A model generated the notes under the pieces. The model was not told where the DNA came from and did no database searches. It saw only the letters and a program-made list of their open reading frames with translations. 64,000 nt of DNA, taken from the NCBI GenBank assembly GCA_035547915.1, contig DASZTS010000138.1, positions 124,001 through 188,000 on the forward strand, read 5' to 3'. Source of the stretch: DASSFG01 sp035547915 (GTDB lineage Bacteria; Planctomycetota; Planctomycetia; Pirellulales; JAICIG01). Positions 1 to 8,431 of this stretch are shown here, piece by piece (position 1 is the first letter of the stretch; each line of letters begins with the position of its first letter). Position numbers and translations under genes: made by a program.

Positions 1-856
1 CGGCAATCGCCGGCAATTCACCCGCGTAGATCGGGGTTTTGACCCAGATCGGGTCATAGTCGACAACCTCGAACAGGGGCGCTCCGGCGGGCACGATCTC
101 GCCGATCGTCGCATGCTGTAAGCGCACGCAACCATCGCGCGGCGAAACGATCTGGATGGGCACGGCGTCGCCCGCCGCGGAATCGAGGCGAATCTTTTCC
201 AGCAGTTCGCAGCGCTGTTCGGCCGCGGCGAGCGCCTTCTGCGCCAGCGAGAGTTGTGCCTTGGCTGCGTCGAGGTTCGCGGCGGTGCCGGCCTTGTCGT
301 TGAAGAGCCTCTCCGCGCGCGAGAAATTGATTTCGGCCAAATCGACCTGCGTTCGAGCTTGCTGACGTTGCCCGTCCGCGTCGACCTGCGCCTGCGAGAC
401 CTGCAACCTGGCCTGAGCCGCCGCGATCCGTTCGGCGGGCGTGAGCACGTCCCGCTCCGACGACAGTAGCGGCAATAAGAGAAAGACCGGCTCATTGCGC
501 GTCACGCGCGTCCCAAATTCGGTAACGCTCGCGGCCGAGACCGCCTTCAAGGTGCCTCCGACCGGCGCCGAAACGACGATGGAGGCGCCCGTCGGCAGCA
601 CGACCTCGCCTCCGTAGGTGCGGCGGCGATGGACCGACCGTCGCTCGACGACGGCCGTTTTGATGCCGAGCCGCTCTTCCGCCTCCGCCGTCAACTCGAC
701 GGTATTGAGGTCGTCTTCCTTGACCGGATGCGGTACCTTCGCGGGCTCGGTCTTGGCCGTTTTCGTCGGAGTCCGCTGACAACCGACCAGAGCGAATACG
801 GCACAGGCGGCGACGACCGCTACGCTAACTCGGCTCGGCGATGGAAGGGGCTGCAT
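1..856 (-). CDS. RND efflux periplasmic adaptor (HlyD/MFP family), 3' end beyond window
   Basis: Reading leftwards from an ATG at 856, an open frame runs off the window edge (285 codons visible). The N-terminus is a lipoprotein signal with a lipobox LVGC, the Cys being residue 26. It is followed by a barrel-sandwich (lipoyl-like) half with 'APVGGTLKAV' and then a long Ala/Gln/Glu-rich alpha-helical hairpin, from 'AERIAAAQARLQ' to 'AKAQLSLAQKALAAAEQR'. The second lipoyl half follows ('IVSPRDGCVR'). This order is typical of membrane fusion proteins that link an inner-membrane RND or ABC pump to an outer-membrane channel. An alternative ATG at 895 would add 13 residues before the signal peptide. 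The pump itself is presumably beyond the left edge. Confidence 0.88.
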   Translation of the reverse strand, partial: MQPLPSPSRVSVAVVAACAVFALVGCQRTPTKTAKTEPAKVPHPVKEDDLNTVELTAEAEERLGIKTAVVERRSVHRRRTYGGEVVLPTGASIVVSAPVGGTLKAVSAASVTEFGTRVTRNEPVFLLLPLLSSERDVLTPAERIAAAQARLQVSQAQVDADGQRQQARTQVDLAEINFSRAERLFNDKAGTAANLDAAKAQLSLAQKALAAAEQRCELLEKIRLDSAAGDAVPIQIVSPRDGCVRLQHATIGEIVPAGAPLFEVVDYDPIWVKTPIYAGELPAIA

Positions 857-1003
857 ATCGATGTCGAAAGGGTTGCCCAAAATCCGATCGGGCATCTCGT
901 TTCCCGAACTGTCGCGTCAGTTTTAGCGGGTGATCTAGACGCTACGCGGCGATTCAGGCCATTTGAAATGATAACCCGCTGGCCTGCCGGCAGCCACTGT
1001 GGG

Positions 1004-1021
1004 GTGGCACGAGGTGGCACG
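1004..1021. repeat. Short intergenic repeat, copy 1
   Basis: The 18-bp string GTGGCACGAGGTGGCACG occurs here and again, identically, at 7745-7762. It is itself two copies of GTGGCACG separated by AG. A shorter match (GGGTGGCACGG) lies near 60424. It sits in the gap between the efflux adaptor and the YciI-like gene. Confidence 0.5.
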
Positions 1022-1079
1022 GGTGGTGCCCCAACCCCTGCGTTGCTACCATCCCATCAAGTAAAAACCCTGAAACGAC

Positions 1080-1421
1080 TTAAGAAGCCGGATCGAATCC
1101 GAACACACGTAGCTCTTGGTGGCAGCGGCAGGCCTTCGCGATGCGCGCGGCCCACGCGATAGCCTCTGCGCGAGAGGGTAGTTCGAGCACGGTGAAGCCG
1201 CCATTGAGCGGAGGCGCCCACGAGTATCCGCCCGCGGAGAACGTGCCATCGGCCGAGACGAGCACCGGCGGAACCGCTTCGTCGATACCGCCGCCGAAGA
1301 CATATACGCCGGCGGCCTTTGCTTCGTCGATTACCGCGTGTGCGTCGCGACCAACCGCCTCCCATTCGCCATCGGGTACGGCCATCGCTGCGCTTGGAAA
1401 TGAGATGAGGTATTTCGCCAT
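1080..1421 (-). CDS. YciI-related (DGPF-type) small protein
   Basis: A 113-residue protein beginning MAKYLISF. The start at 1421 is preceded by a purine-rich Shine-Dalgarno stretch GAAAGAAAGAG. It has the alternating pattern of the YciI/YCII-related fold, a ferredoxin-like alpha/beta domain. It ends with the usual 'GGFTVLELPSRAEAIAWAARIAKACR' type segment, seen here around residues 75-100. Family members are often encoded near sigma factors or oxidoreductases, and most have no proven activity. No partner gene is adjacent here. The longer reading from 1448 would only add an unconvincing basic extension. Confidence 0.8.
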   Translation of the reverse strand: MAKYLISFPSAAMAVPDGEWEAVGRDAHAVIDEAKAAGVYVFGGGIDEAVPPVLVSADGTFSAGGYSWAPPLNGGFTVLELPSRAEAIAWAARIAKACRCHQELRVFGFDPAS

Positions 1422-1540
1422 AGAACTCTTTCTTTCGGAATGGAACACAGTCGTGCGCGAAGTTCTTTACCGAACGACTGATTAGACCGCACAACTGCGG
1501 TGGGCAATTACCGAAAATTAGCGGCCGTCGTGCGTACTTA

Positions 1541-1640
1541 TAAGGAGACGGCAAAACGGATCGGGCTCCCGAATCGGCGTTTCACCGCCGATTTTTTCGC
1601 CACGGCGCTCGGGATTACGGGTTTTGTCAGCCGCTTTTAA
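1541..1640 (+). repeat. Nested-palindrome intergenic repeat, copy A
   Basis: It contains the inner dyad AATCGGCG-TTTCAC-CGCCGATT followed by a T tract, and the right terminal segment GGGTTTTGTCAGCCGCTTTTA. The left terminal segment (GGAGACGGCAAAACGG) is the most diverged part. It lies 63 bp beyond the 3' end of the TPR gene and could terminate it, since the stem followed by T's resembles a Rho-independent terminator. On the minus strand A's precede the stem, so it would work in either direction. Confidence 0.7.
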
Positions 1641-1702
1641 GGGTCCATCACGCCCTCAGAGCGTGCCACCGCAGGTCGCCAGGCGACCATCCAGATAGTT
1701 CG

Positions 1703-2605
1703 CTACCGATACCCGGTCGCTACGCCGCGCTGGGCCAGGGCGATCCGCTCTAACAGGGCCGCGCCGCCCGCGTTCCGGGGGTCGAGGTTCATGAGCTGGG
1801 CCACGGTCTGCCGCGCTTCGCCTTGGTATCCCGCCCGGAGCTGCGCGTCGGCCAGGTGGTAGAGTACGTCGGGTGAGGCCGGGCCACGGTCGCGTGCCTG
1901 GGTGAGGCAATCGACCGCTTCGTCGTAGCGCCCCAACGCACTATAGGCCATGCCGGTCAGATAGAGCACGTGCGGCGACTCTTCGCCCGGCGGGTAGGTG
2001 TCGCTCAGGGTCTGTAACGCGGCCAGCGCGCGGAGTGGGCGATTGAGCTGCCGATAGACCTCGGCCACCTCGAGCAACGTCTCGCGATCGTCCGGCCGAT
2101 AACCGAGGGCGCGATGGTAATCGGTCAGCGATTCGGACAGATCGCCCGCCTTGCGCCGCAAGCGTCCGCGCATGGCCCAGACTGCCGGGTTCTTCGGGTC
2201 GGCGTCGATCGCCTTTTCTAGCAAAACGGCCGCCTCGGCCGTCTGGTCCATCGCGATCCGCATCTGGGCCGCCCGCAATGCGATCTTCGGTTCGTCGGGC
2301 GCCAACTGTAGCGCCTTGTCGATCTGCTCGAGCGCCGCCGGGCGCTGATCGCGCTGCCAGAGTGCCTCGGCGTAGTGGTAGCGAGCCTCCGCGTCCTGCG
2401 GAAATACCTTGACCGCCTGTGCCAACAATTCGTCGGCGCGGGTCCAGTTGCCCCGTTCCATCGCGCTGACGCCCTGTTGCGACAACTGGCGTGATAGCAC
2501 CAGCGAGCGCGGAACGGGACCATCGACGCCGCGCAAATGGCACCCTGCGCCGCTCAAACAGGCGGCTAGTAGCCAGCAGGGAGCAACCCGAAAAGCTCGG
2601 TTCAT
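1703..2605 (-). CDS. TPR-repeat lipoprotein
   Basis: A 300-residue protein from the ATG at 2605. This start puts a clean hydrophobic signal at the N-terminus (MNRAFRVAPCWLLAAC), with a possible lipobox LAAC at residues 13-16. The upstream start at 2659 would bury it. The rest is tetratricopeptide repeats from about residue 40 to the end, seen as repeated 'A..Y..A..L' spacing: 'AEARYHYAEALWQ', 'PAVWAMRGRLRRK', 'HVLYLTGMAYSALGRYDEAVDCL'. TPR lipoproteins usually scaffold protein complexes in the periplasm. It is the last gene of a minus-strand unit after a DUF1501 protein. Confidence 0.85.
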   Translation of the reverse strand: MNRAFRVAPCWLLAACLSGAGCHLRGVDGPVPRSLVLSRQLSQQGVSAMERGNWTRADELLAQAVKVFPQDAEARYHYAEALWQRDQRPAALEQIDKALQLAPDEPKIALRAAQMRIAMDQTAEAAVLLEKAIDADPKNPAVWAMRGRLRRKAGDLSESLTDYHRALGYRPDDRETLLEVAEVYRQLNRPLRALAALQTLSDTYPPGEESPHVLYLTGMAYSALGRYDEAVDCLTQARDRGPASPDVLYHLADAQLRAGYQGEARQTVAQLMNLDPRNAGGAALLERIALAQRGVATGYR

Positions 2606-2693
2606 GCGACCAAGAGGCAGTCGAAAGGCCGCGAAGAGTATCAGCAAATACCGCAACACACAAGCGGAGTTCCGGCGTAACGCCGGCCAAGAT

Positions 2694-4157
2694 TTAGCCC
2701 GTCAGCCCGCTTATCGGATCGGCATGGTAGATGGCATGAGGCCGATCGAGTGCGTCGTGGAAGACCGCCAGGGCGGGTATGCCCAACGATTGGTAGATCG
2801 TGGCGGCCATGTTCTCCGGCCGCTGCGGCTGGCTTGCCGGGAAGGCGCCGATCTTGTCGGACGCGCCGATGACCGTGCCGCCGCGCACTCCGCCTCCCGC
2901 GAAGAAGACGGTTTGCACCGCTCCCCAATGATCGCGGCCGGGCAGTTTATAGAACTGGGGCAGGTGGGTGATCTTGGGCGTGCGGCCGAACTCGCCGGCC
3001 ATGACGATCAAGGTCGTGTCCAAGAGGCCGCTGTCGTGTAGATCGTCGAGCAGGGCGGAAAGTGCCTGATCGGTCGGCGGGAAGAGCTTGTCCTTCAGAT
3101 GCGGAAACGCCTCGCCGTGGGTATCCCAGGTTTCATTGTTCCCCAAGTTGACCTGCACAAGATTGACACCGGCTTCGACCAATCGTCGCGCCATGAGCAG
3201 CGACCAGCCGAACGAATTCCGTCCGTAACGCATCTGCGTAGGCTCGTCGGCCCGCGTGACGTCGAAGGCCCATTGCACCTTGCCGTCGGCCAGCAACGAG
3301 ATGGCGCCGTGCCGGTAACGATCGAACTCGATCGACTCTCCGAGCGCGTCCAATCGGCGGCGTTGGCGCTCGATCTCGGCCAACATCGATACGCGGCCGC
3401 CGAAGCGCGTGAGATCGATACCTTGGGGGAGGGTCAGGTTCGGTGCCTGGAACAAACGACGATCGGCATGGCCGCGCTCCTGGTGATCGAAGCCGTATTC
3501 GGGGTAGGCGCCGTACGCGGTGGAGTGAAAGGGAGACGCTTCCACAAACCAGGGATCGCGGCCCGAGCCGAGAATTCCGGCAAATTGTCCGGGAATGGTT
3601 CGTCCGCTGTTGTGAAGCAGTCGCTCGGGCAGAACGACAGCGGGAGGCAGATTGTTGCGCGGGGTCGTGGCATAGCCGGCTACGGCGGCGAGCGACGGCC
3701 AATCGGCCGGCCTCGCAGCGCCGGGATCGAAGCCGGGCGGAAGATCGCTGCGCCCGGTGAGCATGATGTGGTGGCCGGCGGAATGATCGTTGGATGGGTG
3801 CGTCAACGAGCGGACCAACGCCCACAGGTGGCTGCGTTCGGCCAGACGCGGCAGATGCTCGCAGATCCGCACACCCGGCGTGCGCGTGGCGATGGGCTTG
3901 AATTCACCGCGAATGTTATCGGGCGCGTCGGGCTTCAGGTCGAAGCTATCGTGCTGCCCCAAGCCACCGGAGAGGAAGATGAAGATCGCGGCCCGAGCCT
4001 TGGCCGCCGGTTTCGTCTCCGGCGTCGCCGCCAACGCCGAGCGCAGCGGTTCCAGGTAATTCAATCCCAGCCCCAGCAATCCGATCGAGCCCGCTTGCAC
4101 CATCGATCGCCGCGTAAGCGGCGGGTGGACAGGCCCAGCTACGGCGCGATTCGGCAT
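2694..4157 (-). CDS. DUF1501 family protein (sulfatase-like fold), Tat-exported
   Basis: A 487-residue protein with an N-terminal Tat-like signal (TRRSMVQAGSIGLLGLG). It carries the DUF1501 hallmarks 'FLSGGLGQHDSFDLKPDAP', 'NNETWDTHGEAFPHLKD' and 'VMAGEFGRTPKI' followed by 'GRDHWG'. DUF1501 proteins share the alkaline-phosphatase/sulfatase fold and are greatly expanded in Planctomycetota, often next to DUF1549/DUF1553 proteins, but no substrate is established. The start lies 3 bp after the stop of the upstream lipoprotein gene, so the two are probably translationally coupled. Two further DUF1501 genes occur in the window. Confidence 0.93.
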   Translation of the reverse strand: MPNRAVAGPVHPPLTRRSMVQAGSIGLLGLGLNYLEPLRSALAATPETKPAAKARAAIFIFLSGGLGQHDSFDLKPDAPDNIRGEFKPIATRTPGVRICEHLPRLAERSHLWALVRSLTHPSNDHSAGHHIMLTGRSDLPPGFDPGAARPADWPSLAAVAGYATTPRNNLPPAVVLPERLLHNSGRTIPGQFAGILGSGRDPWFVEASPFHSTAYGAYPEYGFDHQERGHADRRLFQAPNLTLPQGIDLTRFGGRVSMLAEIERQRRRLDALGESIEFDRYRHGAISLLADGKVQWAFDVTRADEPTQMRYGRNSFGWSLLMARRLVEAGVNLVQVNLGNNETWDTHGEAFPHLKDKLFPPTDQALSALLDDLHDSGLLDTTLIVMAGEFGRTPKITHLPQFYKLPGRDHWGAVQTVFFAGGGVRGGTVIGASDKIGAFPASQPQRPENMAATIYQSLGIPALAVFHDALDRPHAIYHADPISGLTG

Positions 4158-4160
4158 GGC

Positions 4161-5453
4161 TCAATGCTCTTTGATCTCCTGGATCACCAGACCACCCCCT
4201 TCGGAGACGACCTTGATCTGCATCTTCTTGCCCGGCTTCCGCTTATTGGAGCCCCCTGGCGGGCTCTGCCCGGGGCTGGCCGCCGAGTTGTTCTCTTCCA
4301 GCAGAACGATGTGGATACCTTTCATCGCCTTTGGCTGTGGGTTGGCCAACCGCATGGTGGAGAACGCGGTCTTCAGCTCTTCGACGGTGGCATCGGATGC
4401 CTTTCCTTCGCGGAGTTGCTTAGCCTTGCCCACCGCTTTCGCGCTGAACAACTCGGCCGCACCGTTGGCCTCGCCCGCGATCAGCTTATCGTAAAAGCGT
4501 AGGGCGACTGCTTCGGCACCGTCGGTCTTGGCACCGGCGAAGGGCGACTGGGTGTTGCCTCCAGGCATACCGGGACCGTAAGGCGCCCCCTGCCCATTGG
4601 GTCCCATATTGTTAGGCCCATTTTGCCCGGCACCCGGCGCGCCGCCTGCCATACCCGGAGGAGGCGGAGCCGTAGGTGAGTTACCGGCACCGTTTTGTCC
4701 GGGACCGGGCGCGCCCGCTCCCGGAGGAGGAGGCGCCGTGGGTGCGTTGCCAGGACCGTACTGTCCGGAACCCGGCGCACCAGGTTGTCCCATTCCCGGC
4801 GGAGGCGGCGCCGTGGGTGCGTTGCCAGGACCATACTGCCCAGAACCCGGCGCACCAGGTCCTCCCATTCCCGGAGGGGGCGGCGCCGTGGGTGCGTTGC
4901 TAGGACCGTATTGCCCGGAACCCGGCGCGCCTGCCATGCCCGGATTGGGAGGCGCCATCGGACCTGGGGTACCGCCTCCAGAACCCGGCGCTCCTGCCAT
5001 ACCCGGATTAGGAGGCGCCATCGGGCCTGGGGTACCACTTCCGTGCCCCGCACCGCCTGCCATGCCCGGATTGGGAGGTGCCATCGGGCCTGGGGTACCA
5101 CTTCCATGCCCCGGACCGCCTGCCATGCCCGGATTGGGAGGCGCCATCGGACCTGGGGTACCGCTTCCGGGTCCCGGACCGCTTGCCATGCCTGGATTAG
5201 GCGGCGCCATCGGGCCCGCCGGTCCGCTCGGCGTGCTTGGGGTGGTCGGCGATGCCGCGGCCGGTGCTGCGCCAGCCGCCGATTGGCCCGCGGGTGCACT
5301 GGTCGGTGGAGTGCTTGTCGGCGCGGCGGAAGCAACCGCGGTCGGAGGAGCGGCTGCGTTCGAGGACGCCATGTCGCTCTCGCCGCACCCGGCCAACAAA
5401 ACGATCACACCCGGTAGCCCGAGCCACCATCTGGAAAAACTGCTGCTCGACAT
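4161..5453 (-). CDS. Lipoprotein with Pro/Gly/Met tandem repeats
   Basis: A 430-residue protein. It has a lipoprotein signal with lipobox LLAGC (Cys 23), then an Ala/Thr/Pro-rich spacer. About 200 residues of low-complexity tandem repeats follow: five copies of a 21-residue unit containing GPMAPPNPGM, then four copies of a unit containing APTAPPPPG. The C-terminal 120 residues form a small globular domain ('GAEAVALRFYDKLIAGEANGA' at the start), resembling DUF4878/NTF2-like domains in length and pattern, although this assignment is uncertain. The repeat region is probably an extended stalk holding the globular domain away from the membrane. It is the first gene of a unit with the DUF1501 and TPR genes. 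Confidence 0.85.
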   Translation of the reverse strand: MSSSSFSRWWLGLPGVIVLLAGCGESDMASSNAAAPPTAVASAAPTSTPPTSAPAGQSAAGAAPAAASPTTPSTPSGPAGPMAPPNPGMASGPGPGSGTPGPMAPPNPGMAGGPGHGSGTPGPMAPPNPGMAGGAGHGSGTPGPMAPPNPGMAGAPGSGGGTPGPMAPPNPGMAGAPGSGQYGPSNAPTAPPPPGMGGPGAPGSGQYGPGNAPTAPPPPGMGQPGAPGSGQYGPGNAPTAPPPPGAGAPGPGQNGAGNSPTAPPPPGMAGGAPGAGQNGPNNMGPNGQGAPYGPGMPGGNTQSPFAGAKTDGAEAVALRFYDKLIAGEANGAAELFSAKAVGKAKQLREGKASDATVEELKTAFSTMRLANPQPKAMKGIHIVLLEENNSAASPGQSPPGGSNKRKPGKKMQIKVVSEGGGLVIQEIKEH

Positions 5454-5654
5454 GGCTGGTCCTCAGCAAAAGGAGTGATGTCCGCTTCCTGCGGTGGTCG
5501 CGATGCTGCCAGAGAGCGCGCACGCTCGCCATAAGGCGGGATTATTGTCGCAGTTATGTAGCTTCGACGCAAGACTTGACCCCTGCTCGGGCGCCGCCGA
5601 GAATCAAACTTTCAACAACCTAGGATCACGCAACACAAGGGGCCAAGTTCGTTC

Positions 5655-6860
5655 ATGCCTGTCACGCAACACGTGCCCGACGCCGCCGGCCGCTTTGGTG
5701 CGTTCGGTGGACGCTATGTGCCCGAGACGCTGACGCGCGCCTTGGATGAACTGTCCGTCGCCTACGACGAAGCCCGCCGCGACCCGAGCTTCGAACAGCA
5801 ACTCGATGGCCTGTATCGCGATTACGTCGGCCGGCCGTCGCCGCTCTACCACGCCGAGCGGTTGAGTGGGCAAATAGGTGGTGCGCAGATCTACTTCAAG
5901 CGTGAGGACCTGAACCACACCGGCGCCCACAAGATCAACAACACGCTCGGGCAGGCGCTGCTCACCTTGCGCATGCGTAAACCGCGCGTCATCGCCGAGA
6001 CCGGTGCGGGGCAGCATGGCGTGGCCACCGCGACCGCTTGTGCTCACTTCGGTCTGGAGTGCGTCGTTTACATGGGCGAGGAGGACATCCGCCGCCAGAA
6101 GCTCAATGTCTTCAATATGCGCATGATGGGCGCCGAGGTGCGGCCGGTGACCAGCGGATCGCGCACGCTCCGCGACGCGATCAACGAGGCGCTGCGCGAT
6201 TGGATGAGCTCGGTCGACAACACGCACTATATTCTCGGCTCGGTCGTGGGGCCGCACCCATTCCCGATGATCGTGCGCGACTTTCAATCCGTGATCGGTC
6301 GCGAGACGATCGACCAATCTCGCGAAAAGCTGGGGCGGCTGCCCGATGTCGTCGTCGCCTGCGTCGGAGGTGGCAGCAACGCGGCCGGCATGTTCTATCC
6401 GTTCATCGAGCTGCCGGGCGTTGAGTTGATCGGGGTCGAGGCCGGGGGCCGGTCGGAGCAACCGGGAGATCACGCGTCGCCCCTGTCGTTTGGATCGCCC
6501 GGCGTGTTGCATGGCAGCTATAGCTATGTCATGCAAGACGAAGACGGGCAGACGTGCGACGTCCACTCGATCTCGGCCGGCCTCGACTATCCCGGCGTCG
6601 GTCCCGAACACAGCTACTGGAAGGATTCGGGCCGCGTGGCGTATCGTTATTGCCGCGACGATCAAGCGTTGGCGGCCTTCGACCTCGTGGCGCGCAACGA
6701 GGGAATCTTGCCGGCGTTGGAAAGCTCGCACGCCATGGCCCAGGCCATCGAGTTGGCCCGCGACCTCGCTCCGGACAAGATCGTGGTGGTCTGCCTCTCG
6801 GGCCGCGGCGACAAGGATGCTTTCGAGGTGGCCCGGCTGCGCGGGCAAAATATCGGGTGA
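5655..6860 (+). CDS. trpB: Tryptophan synthase beta chain
   Basis: A 401-residue protein of the normal TrpB length. It condenses indole with L-serine to L-tryptophan using PLP. The PLP-lysine motif HTGAHKINN (Lys 93) and the phosphate-binding loop 'GGGSNAAG' are present, as is the beginning 'GRFGAFGGRYVPETL'. It is followed 54 bp later by trpA, giving the two subunits of the alpha2beta2 complex. No other trp genes are in the window. It is divergent from the lipoprotein gene ending the previous unit, so its promoter should lie in 5454-5654. Confidence 0.98.
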   Translation: MPVTQHVPDAAGRFGAFGGRYVPETLTRALDELSVAYDEARRDPSFEQQLDGLYRDYVGRPSPLYHAERLSGQIGGAQIYFKREDLNHTGAHKINNTLGQALLTLRMRKPRVIAETGAGQHGVATATACAHFGLECVVYMGEEDIRRQKLNVFNMRMMGAEVRPVTSGSRTLRDAINEALRDWMSSVDNTHYILGSVVGPHPFPMIVRDFQSVIGRETIDQSREKLGRLPDVVVACVGGGSNAAGMFYPFIELPGVELIGVEAGGRSEQPGDHASPLSFGSPGVLHGSYSYVMQDEDGQTCDVHSISAGLDYPGVGPEHSYWKDSGRVAYRYCRDDQALAAFDLVARNEGILPALESSHAMAQAIELARDLAPDKIVVVCLSGRGDKDAFEVARLRGQNIG

Positions 6861-6914
6861 ACCAAGCAGCCGTCGGTTCTCCCTCCATTCCGTTCCCTTC
6901 CTTGAATTCCGTAC

Positions 6915-7718
6915 ATGTCGGCCGTCGATCAACTCTTTCGCCGTTTGCGGGCCGAGGGACAGAAGGCGCTCATGCCGTTTGTCACCGCCGGCGATCCCGA
7001 CCTCGATTTCACCGCCGATGTGTTGCGCGAGCTGGGGCGACGTGGCGCGTCGCTGTGCGAGGTCGGGGTTCCTTATAGCGATCCGATCGCCGACGGCCCG
7101 GTCATTCAGGCGTCGTACACGCGGGCCTTGACGCGGCGCGTGAAACTCGCCGAAATCTTCCGCACGTTGGCCGAGGTGACGCCCGCCGTCTCGGCGCCGC
7201 TCGTGACGATGGTCAGCTATGCGATCGTCTATCGGCATGGGCTGGCGCGCTACGTCGACGAGGCGAAGCAAGCGGGCGTGGCGGGCGCGATCGTTCCCGA
7301 TCTGCTGATCGAGGAATCGGACGAGCTCGCGGGCATCTGTCGGGCGGCCGATTTCAGCCTCATCCAACTCGTCACGCCCACGACGCCGCGCGATCGCGCG
7401 CTGCGGATCGCGGAAAGCTCCACCGGTTTCCTTTACTACGTGTCGGTGACCGGCATCACGGGCGAACGTACCCGCTTGCCGCAGGAGCTGTTAGACAACG
7501 TGGCGTGGCTCCGCGAGCAGACCAACACGCCCATCTGTATCGGCTTCGGCATCAGCCAACCAGAGCATGTCCGGCTCTTGTCGCCGGTCGCCGACGGTCT
7601 GATCGTCGGTTCGGCCATCGTCCGCCGCATCGCCACGGCAGATTCCCAACCCAGGGCAGATGTGCTGCGGGACGTGGGAGACTACGTCGGCAGCCTATTG
7701 GGCGCTCTGAACGGCTAA
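6915..7718 (+). CDS. trpA: Tryptophan synthase alpha chain
   Basis: A 267-residue TrpA. It cleaves indole-3-glycerol phosphate to indole and glyceraldehyde 3-phosphate, and indole is channelled to TrpB. The catalytic Glu 49 (CEVGVPYSDP) and Asp 60 (IADGPVIQ) fall at the same numbers as in the enterobacterial enzyme. The phosphate-binding loop 'YYVSVTGITG' and 'GFGISQPEHV' are also present. No strong Shine-Dalgarno sequence precedes the ATG. Confidence 0.98.
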   Translation: MSAVDQLFRRLRAEGQKALMPFVTAGDPDLDFTADVLRELGRRGASLCEVGVPYSDPIADGPVIQASYTRALTRRVKLAEIFRTLAEVTPAVSAPLVTMVSYAIVYRHGLARYVDEAKQAGVAGAIVPDLLIEESDELAGICRAADFSLIQLVTPTTPRDRALRIAESSTGFLYYVSVTGITGERTRLPQELLDNVAWLREQTNTPICIGFGISQPEHVRLLSPVADGLIVGSAIVRRIATADSQPRADVLRDVGDYVGSLLGALNG

Positions 7719-7744
7719 GAGCGCAGAGGACGGGGGCGGCACGT

Positions 7745-7762
7745 GTGGCACGAGGTGGCACG
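7745..7762. repeat. Short intergenic repeat, copy 2
   Basis: GTGGCACGAGGTGGCACG, identical to 1004-1021, just downstream of trpA. Confidence 0.5.
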
Positions 7763-8019
7763 CACTGAGATCCACCGAAGGGTTGATGAAGCATCAATCG
7801 CGTCGGCCCATTGCCGACTACACCGACACGCTGTCGCCCATTTTTCAGAGTCACCGGCGGCGGTCGTGCCTGCTCGCCTGTCAATCACGCCGTTGGTAGG
7901 ACCTCGGGTCGTGCAGCCGGCCCGAAATCGGGCAGGAAGCTGGTGAGTAATCTCACCACCGTTGCTCACCTTCGTTCGCTCCGCGCGCTCGCCTCCCAGG
8001 TCAGTGAGTAAGCCACGGG

Positions 8020-8168
8020 GGGACTAGGGGGACTAAGGGGGACTAAATCCGCCTATCGTGGGTGAAAAGTCGGACTGTGAATGTAAACAGCGACGGAGAA
8101 TGGAGGAGCGACGCGACAGAATTCACAGCGACCGGGAGGATTTGGTCCCCCTTAGTCCCCCTAGTCCC
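8020..8168. repeat. Inverted-repeat element with GGGGGACTA units
   Basis: The left arm 8020-8050 and right arm 8138-8168 are inverted repeats of 31 nt with a single mismatch (30 of 31). They enclose an 87-bp centre. Each arm is built of tandem GGGGGACTA-like 9-mers ending in AAATCC. The centre has no coding potential that I can see. The structure is that of a miniature inverted-repeat element or a large cruciform. Confidence 0.75.
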
Positions 8169-8431
8169 ACCCCGCCGTTGCTCTGCATCAGGAGTGTGGC
8201 CATGTTGCGCGGGCTGGCAAAAGAGGCGCGCTTAGGCACCGGGCGAAGGCTGTGGCCGCGAGCCGGGCAGTATGGCGTGATCGACGGCCGCTTCCAACCA
8301 ACGCCAGAGCAGCGGGCACGTGCTGCCACATCGGGGGGCCGTGAAGAGGTCGATGGCGACGGAGAACCGACTTGAGGAGGTCGGGGCCACCTTCCTGACC
8401 GCACAATGAGCGTGCTGGCCCGTGCCGGCAA

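Larger units (their letters stand above)
7719..8431. other. Repeat-bearing intergenic region without a convincing gene
   Basis: These 713 bp hold the 18-bp GTGGCAC repeat and the GGGGGACTA inverted-repeat element listed separately. Several short frames exist (for example 8123-8431 on the minus strand), but none has a ribosome binding site, a domain or plausible composition. Confidence 0.5.

Noticed and set aside
3099..4502. 467-codon plus-strand open frame
   Set aside because: It is antisense to the DUF1501 and lipoprotein genes, with no start signal or domain.
4597..5478. Collagen-like plus-strand frame of Gly-Ala-Pro repeats
   Set aside because: It is a mirror of the Pro/Gly lipoprotein repeats; the minus strand has the lipobox and a folded C-terminal domain.
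5604..7367. 587-codon minus-strand open frame
   Set aside because: It is antisense to trpB and trpA, whose motifs are complete. Its composition (His/Arg/Asp-rich) is the usual mirror of high-GC codon use.
8123..8431. Possible transposase fragment next to the GGGGGACTA element
   Set aside because: No catalytic motif or start signal found in any frame.
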